Shown here: positions 60,834 to 64,000 of the stretch, in pieces
Position numbering within the stretch: the stretch's first letter is position 1
How the letters are laid out: every line of letters begins with the position of its first letter
Source: an uncultured Bacteroidales bacterium
GTDB lineage: Bacteria > Bacteroidota > Bacteroidia > Bacteroidales > UBA932
DNA: 64,000 nucleotides
Reading direction: 5' to 3'
NCBI GenBank assembly: GCA_944323825.1
Contig: CALUTY010000016.1
Span: 16,485-80,484, forward strand
Made by a program: the position numbers and the translations under genes
Notes under the pieces: generated by a model
Database searches by the model: none
Told to the model about the DNA's origin: nothing
What the model saw: the letters and a program-made list of their open reading frames with translations, nothing else

Positions 60834-61943
60834 TTATTGGAGTCTGGTTACCCTTACCCAGTCCACGAGCATGTACGACGGACAGTCGTCCGGATTTATC
60901 GCGCTGGAGCCGGCAGGACCTACGCTGAGGATGATATGGAAGCCGCCGCTGAAAGGCCACTGTTTCAGCTCAGTCTCGTTCTCCAAATGCTGGTTCATGT
61001 AAGCAAAGGCTATCTGCGGATTCTCCTCGGTGCATCCGTTGGCGTCATAGATGGTCACTGCCTCGTCGGTGACATCGGCAGAATAGATGTTATATTCATT
61101 CTCGTTATACCCGCTGTATTCACGGTCCACATGGTCGGTATTATGTCCGGTATAGATGTCAATATAGTACGAATGCAGGGTGTGCTGCACATAATCATGC
61201 AGATATGAATGTTCCATGATATCTATCTCGCCGCTTTCCGGCCAGCCTCCGTAGGTCTGGTACTCCGGCTCCGGCATCATCCAGACAGCCTGGCCGACAG
61301 ATTCCGCATCATCGACAAACTTGGCGCGGACCTCTATGCGGAACGGAGCCTGGAACCAGAGTTTGCCCTGTGTCTTGACTCCTCCGGTGAGGCATTCGCC
61401 GTCCTGGTTAACTACGGCCAACACCAGGTTGCCGTCCTCGACATAGGAATGGTCCGGGCTGCCGGACATGGATACCTGCCAGGCTGCCGTGCCTCTCGGA
61501 ACATAATCCCAGGCGTCAGTGTCCAGACCGTAGGCCTGGTCGAAATCATCGAAGAAAAGCACATCGCCCTCTGCTCCGGGGAAACGGTTTTCATAGGCTG
61601 AAAGCACTACCGTATAGACGGTCTCCACACCTCCGTATGTAACAGTAAAATCCTGGATTTCAGGCCAGTTTCCCGTAAGTCCTTTCGGATCGGGAGATAT
61701 GGTGGCCCCGTCAGCCAGTTTGTAGTCAGCCTTGGAGACCTGTCCGCCGTACTTTATGGCACCGATGGTGGCTATATGGGTTTCCTGGTCTATGGAGGCG
61801 TGGTAGATGCAGTCGCCTACAGTAAGGGTAAAGCGTTCGAGGGGATAGCCGGCATCGGGTGCGATTCCATTATCTGCACATCCCGCCATAGTCATGGCAG
61901 CAAGAGCTGCAGTCAAAAAAATTGTCATTGTCTTTCTTATCAT
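60834..61943 (-). CDS. Glycoside hydrolase family 16 endo-beta-glucanase lipoprotein
   Basis: This is a 369-residue lipoprotein (signal ending AAMTMAGC, Cys22). After an N-terminal domain of about 95 residues (FTLTVGDCIYHASIDQETHI, then VTYGGVETVYTVVLSAYEN) resembling DUF5018-type repeats comes a GH16 beta-jelly-roll (DVLFFDDFDQAYGLDTDAWD, LWFQAPFRIEVRAKFVD). The catalytic ExDxxE sits in WPESGEIDIMEH near residue 238, with the two Glu as nucleophile and acid/base. The fold ends in HIILSVGPAGSSA and SYMLVDWVRVTRL. GH16 enzymes of this kind cut beta-1,3- or mixed beta-1,3/1,4-glucans. It would act at the cell surface, upstream of GH3. Confidence 0.88.
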   Translation of the reverse strand: MIRKTMTIFLTAALAAMTMAGCADNGIAPDAGYPLERFTLTVGDCIYHASIDQETHIATIGAIKYGGQVSKADYKLADGATISPDPKGLTGNWPEIQDFTVTYGGVETVYTVVLSAYENRFPGAEGDVLFFDDFDQAYGLDTDAWDYVPRGTAAWQVSMSGSPDHSYVEDGNLVLAVVNQDGECLTGGVKTQGKLWFQAPFRIEVRAKFVDDAESVGQAVWMMPEPEYQTYGGWPESGEIDIMEHSYLHDYVQHTLHSYYIDIYTGHNTDHVDREYSGYNENEYNIYSADVTDEAVTIYDANGCTEENPQIAFAYMNQHLENETELKQWPFSGGFHIILSVGPAGSSAINPDDCPSYMLVDWVRVTRLQ

Positions 61944-61999
61944 TGTTCTGTTATTTTACATTTTTAGCTGTCATCCCGGGCGAAGCCGAGGAATCTGCC

Positions 62000-63562
62000 T
62001 TACTCGTACGGAGTGTATTTGAAGGAATCTATGGTCAGGGAGCCGTTGCCGGTGCCGCCGATGCCGAACTGGTACTGGAGCCCCGGGTGAGTGCTGCCGG
62101 ACTGCCAGATGTCGCCGCCGCACCAGGCTACAGGATCACCAGGCCTGGCACTCTCTGTCTCCGGATAATTAGTCTTGCTGAACTCGAACACGAGCTCATC
62201 GTTTATCCACAGTTTCCTGTTCAATATGTTATTCTGCTGATAGCCGGACCGTGTATCTGGCGTTATTTCCAGTTTCATGGAGCGCAGTTCTCCGAGTGAC
62301 ACATTATTGCACGGCAGGTTCTTGAAATCAATATCCCATCCGTTGCTCCAGGCAGTATCAACGCCCCAATACACATTGACGCCGTTTATGGTCAGATGTC
62401 CTTTCAGACCTACCATATTGACAGCAGCATCGCCACCGAAACGTATCATCATTGTGATACCGTCAGCACCCCAGTTGTTGATATCGAAATAGCCGCTTGT
62501 CAGGTTTACATTCGAGAAGGTCCATTCGAATGTACCGTATTTCCAATAGTCCTTCGACTTGACATAGGCCGTCCCGTTGTAGGCAGTCAAGGTGAAGCCG
62601 GAAAGATCCGGAGTTCCTACAGGGTCGGCGAAGGAATCCTGGGTGATGGTGAGTGTCTGCTCAGTCATCGGGATGTCAGGGTCATCGGACTTGAGGATGA
62701 TGGTATAAGTCTTGTCGTTGATGTATTTCGAGTAAGGCAGGGTGACTGTGATGTCGCCGGAAGTCGTACCCTCTATCGGAGAGATGATGACATCCGGGTC
62801 GTTGCAGGAAACTGACCACAGCATGGATGCCTCCACATGGAAGGTCTTGGATTCGCCTCCGTATATGAATGTCCGTGCAACCTCGTCAGCTTCGCCGAAT
62901 TGGAGGATAGTGATGCCTTCCTGCGTGATGGTGACTGTCCTGAAGTCCTCTGCAGTCTCTACGCGGACAGTAGCGGAACGCATGGTTGTCGTGCTCTCCG
63001 CCGAGGCAGTAACTGTCACGGCATCCTCCGAGCCGGTTCCGTTGTTCTGGCTGAATGTAAGCCATGTGGCGGAAGATACTATTTTCCAGTCCTGGTCTGA
63101 CAGGACGGTGAATGTCACTTCGCCGCCGTTCTGAGGTATCGTACCGGATACAGCCGATACATTGAGCTGGCTCATGGCATTCTGGGTGATTTTGACGAGT
63201 ACGGGCTCTTCAACGCCTTCTGCCATGACGGTGAGGGTGGCTGTACGCGGCTGGACCACCGTATTGTCTTCTACAGTCACGGTGATGTCCTCCGTCAGGG
63301 AACTGGTGGCACTGGCACCCGGAGTAACCGTGCACCAATCCTCGGCATCGCACTCGATATGCCACGGAGTATTAGAGCTGATGCTGAATATGACAGGATC
63401 GGCGGATGCGGAAGCCACAGTATATTCAGATTTGGCATCCACGACTATATTCGGCTCCGGATCGGGCTGGGAATCTATCGCCGGTGTCTCATAGCAGCCG
63501 GTCAAAACCGCAAATCCTGCGGCAACGCAAACGCCCAGATTGATGATTGCATTGGTTTTCAT
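62000..63562 (-). CDS. BACON-domain surface glycan-binding lipoprotein
   Basis: This is a 520-residue lipoprotein (signal ending FAVLTGC, Cys23). Three BACON-type immunoglobulin-like repeats occupy about residues 40-320: VIFSISSNTPWHIECDAEDW, EVTFTVLSDQDWKIVSSATW, SKTFHVEASMLWSVSCNDPD, each ending in a TVTITQ- or LVKITQ-like strand. A C-terminal jelly-roll of about 190 residues (GTFEWTFSNVNLTSGYFDIN, WINDELVFEFSKTNYPETES) probably binds the glycan. Its place right after susD marks it as the SusE/SGBP-like binding protein of the locus. No catalytic motif is seen. Confidence 0.85.
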   Translation of the reverse strand: MKTNAIINLGVCVAAGFAVLTGCYETPAIDSQPDPEPNIVVDAKSEYTVASASADPVIFSISSNTPWHIECDAEDWCTVTPGASATSSLTEDITVTVEDNTVVQPRTATLTVMAEGVEEPVLVKITQNAMSQLNVSAVSGTIPQNGGEVTFTVLSDQDWKIVSSATWLTFSQNNGTGSEDAVTVTASAESTTTMRSATVRVETAEDFRTVTITQEGITILQFGEADEVARTFIYGGESKTFHVEASMLWSVSCNDPDVIISPIEGTTSGDITVTLPYSKYINDKTYTIILKSDDPDIPMTEQTLTITQDSFADPVGTPDLSGFTLTAYNGTAYVKSKDYWKYGTFEWTFSNVNLTSGYFDINNWGADGITMMIRFGGDAAVNMVGLKGHLTINGVNVYWGVDTAWSNGWDIDFKNLPCNNVSLGELRSMKLEITPDTRSGYQQNNILNRKLWINDELVFEFSKTNYPETESARPGDPVAWCGGDIWQSGSTHPGLQYQFGIGGTGNGSLTIDSFKYTPYE

Positions 63563-63631
63563 TGTTTTGTATTTTAGTTTTTATTCTTCATTCTTTTTTA
63601 TCGTTATCCCGGACGGCTGTCCTCCTGTCCA

Positions 63632-64000
63632 TCACCATCCCGGATTCTGAGGCGCAAGATTACTGTTCCTGTACAACTCCGTCTGCGGAATCGGATACAG
63701 ATACATCCTGTCATTCCATTTGCGGGACTCATAAAGGAATCTCCTGTACGAATAGGAACTTCCGGAAGCCTGAGTGATCTCTACTCCGTATATGTCAGTC
63801 TGGGTATCGGAGCCGATTTTCCATCTGCGCACATCCCAGAAACGGTGATCCTCGAAAGCGAACTCGACACGCCATTCGTTCCGAAGGGCCTCGATGAACC
63901 CGTCCTTGCCGGAAACGGTCACGTCCGGCATCCCGGCATTGCTCCGCACCTGGTTCAAGGCCCATCTGGCCGAATAAGGGTAGACGGCATCGGTGTAATC
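63632..64000 (-). CDS. SusD/RagB-family lipoprotein, C-terminal part (cut by window edge)
   Basis: The reading frame is open to the right edge, so only the last 122 residues or so are visible. ARWALNQVRSNAGMPDVTV, DGFIEALRNEWRVEFAFEDH and RFWDVRRWKIG are the conserved SusD C-terminal pattern, ending LYPIPQTELYRNSNLAPQNP. Its susC partner should lie beyond the edge. It heads the part of the beta-glucan locus seen here, followed after 69 AT-rich bases by the BACON lipoprotein gene. Confidence 0.93.
   Translation of the reverse strand, partial: DYTDAVYPYSARWALNQVRSNAGMPDVTVSGKDGFIEALRNEWRVEFAFEDHRFWDVRRWKIGSDTQTDIYGVEITQASGSSYSYRRFLYESRKWNDRMYLYPIPQTELYRNSNLAPQNPGW

Noticed and set aside
1..64000. 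CRISPR array, rRNA operon, insertion sequence or prophage
   Set aside because: I saw no evenly spaced repeats with unique spacers, no rRNA stretches, no transposase or integrase, and no phage structural genes in any frame.

Overview
The window is chromosomal DNA from a member of the Bacteroidota, most likely a gut-type Bacteroidales. Several lines of evidence point there. There are SusC/SusD pairs, a BACON-domain surface lipoprotein and NigD-like and SPOR-domain envelope proteins. The dcw cluster has the Bacteroidota order mraZ-rsmH-ftsL-ftsI-murE-mraY-murD-ftsW-murG-murC-ftsQ-ftsA-ftsZ. Several genes have promoters of the Bacteroidota vegetative type (TTG, 19-20 bp, TAnnTTTG). Base composition is moderately GC-rich, with AT-rich intergenic gaps. 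I cannot assign a family or genus from sequence alone.

Layout. 1-708: a DinJ/RelB-like antitoxin with a PIN-domain toxin. 937-5911 (minus): the SbcCD nuclease. 6298-6468: tRNA-His with its own promoter and terminator. 6584-13519 (minus): an orphan SusC/SusD pair preceded by a one-protein membrane regulator (lipoprotein, TPR, TM helix, HTH). 13660-16465 (plus): a carboxyltransferase of the pyruvate carboxylase B/oxaloacetate decarboxylase type whose biotinyl-like domain lacks the biotin lysine, then RadC. 16541-19351 (minus): a NigD-like lipoprotein, an ECF sigma factor, and a protein with a cytoplasmic N-terminus, one TM helix, a long disordered spacer and a C-terminal beta-barrel. This matches the dual-membrane-spanning anti-sigma (Dma/Das/NigD) arrangement known to control outer-membrane vesiculation in Bacteroides. 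19527-27089: upp, rpoN with two envelope proteins, miaB, cls and an M23 lipoprotein.

27164-42997 (plus): a complete dcw cluster for peptidoglycan precursor synthesis and division. It is headed by a promoter overlapped by four TGGAA boxes at an exact 10-bp period, which is a probable MraZ operator. Several genes overlap by ATGA. 43058-47930 (plus): gltX, a small two-TM protein, rpiB, truB and a MATE exporter. 47933-51721 (minus): two paralogous sugar MFS permeases flanking a ROK sugar kinase.

52084-64000 (minus): a polysaccharide utilization locus running off the right edge. It has a truncated SusD, a BACON lipoprotein, a GH16 endoglucanase, a secreted metallophosphoesterase, a secreted six-hairpin-type enzyme and a GH3 beta-glucosidase. 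These are followed by an AraC regulator and a non-SusC TonB receptor whose promoter carries a 21-bp-spaced direct repeat. GH16 plus GH3 suggests a beta-glucan target. Released glucose could enter through the neighbouring MFS permeases and be phosphorylated by the ROK kinase.

The strongest leads for follow-up are the Dma-type locus, the biotin-less carboxyltransferase, the AraC-type direct repeat, the MraZ operator, and the unusual phosphoesterase and six-hairpin enzymes in the beta-glucan locus.
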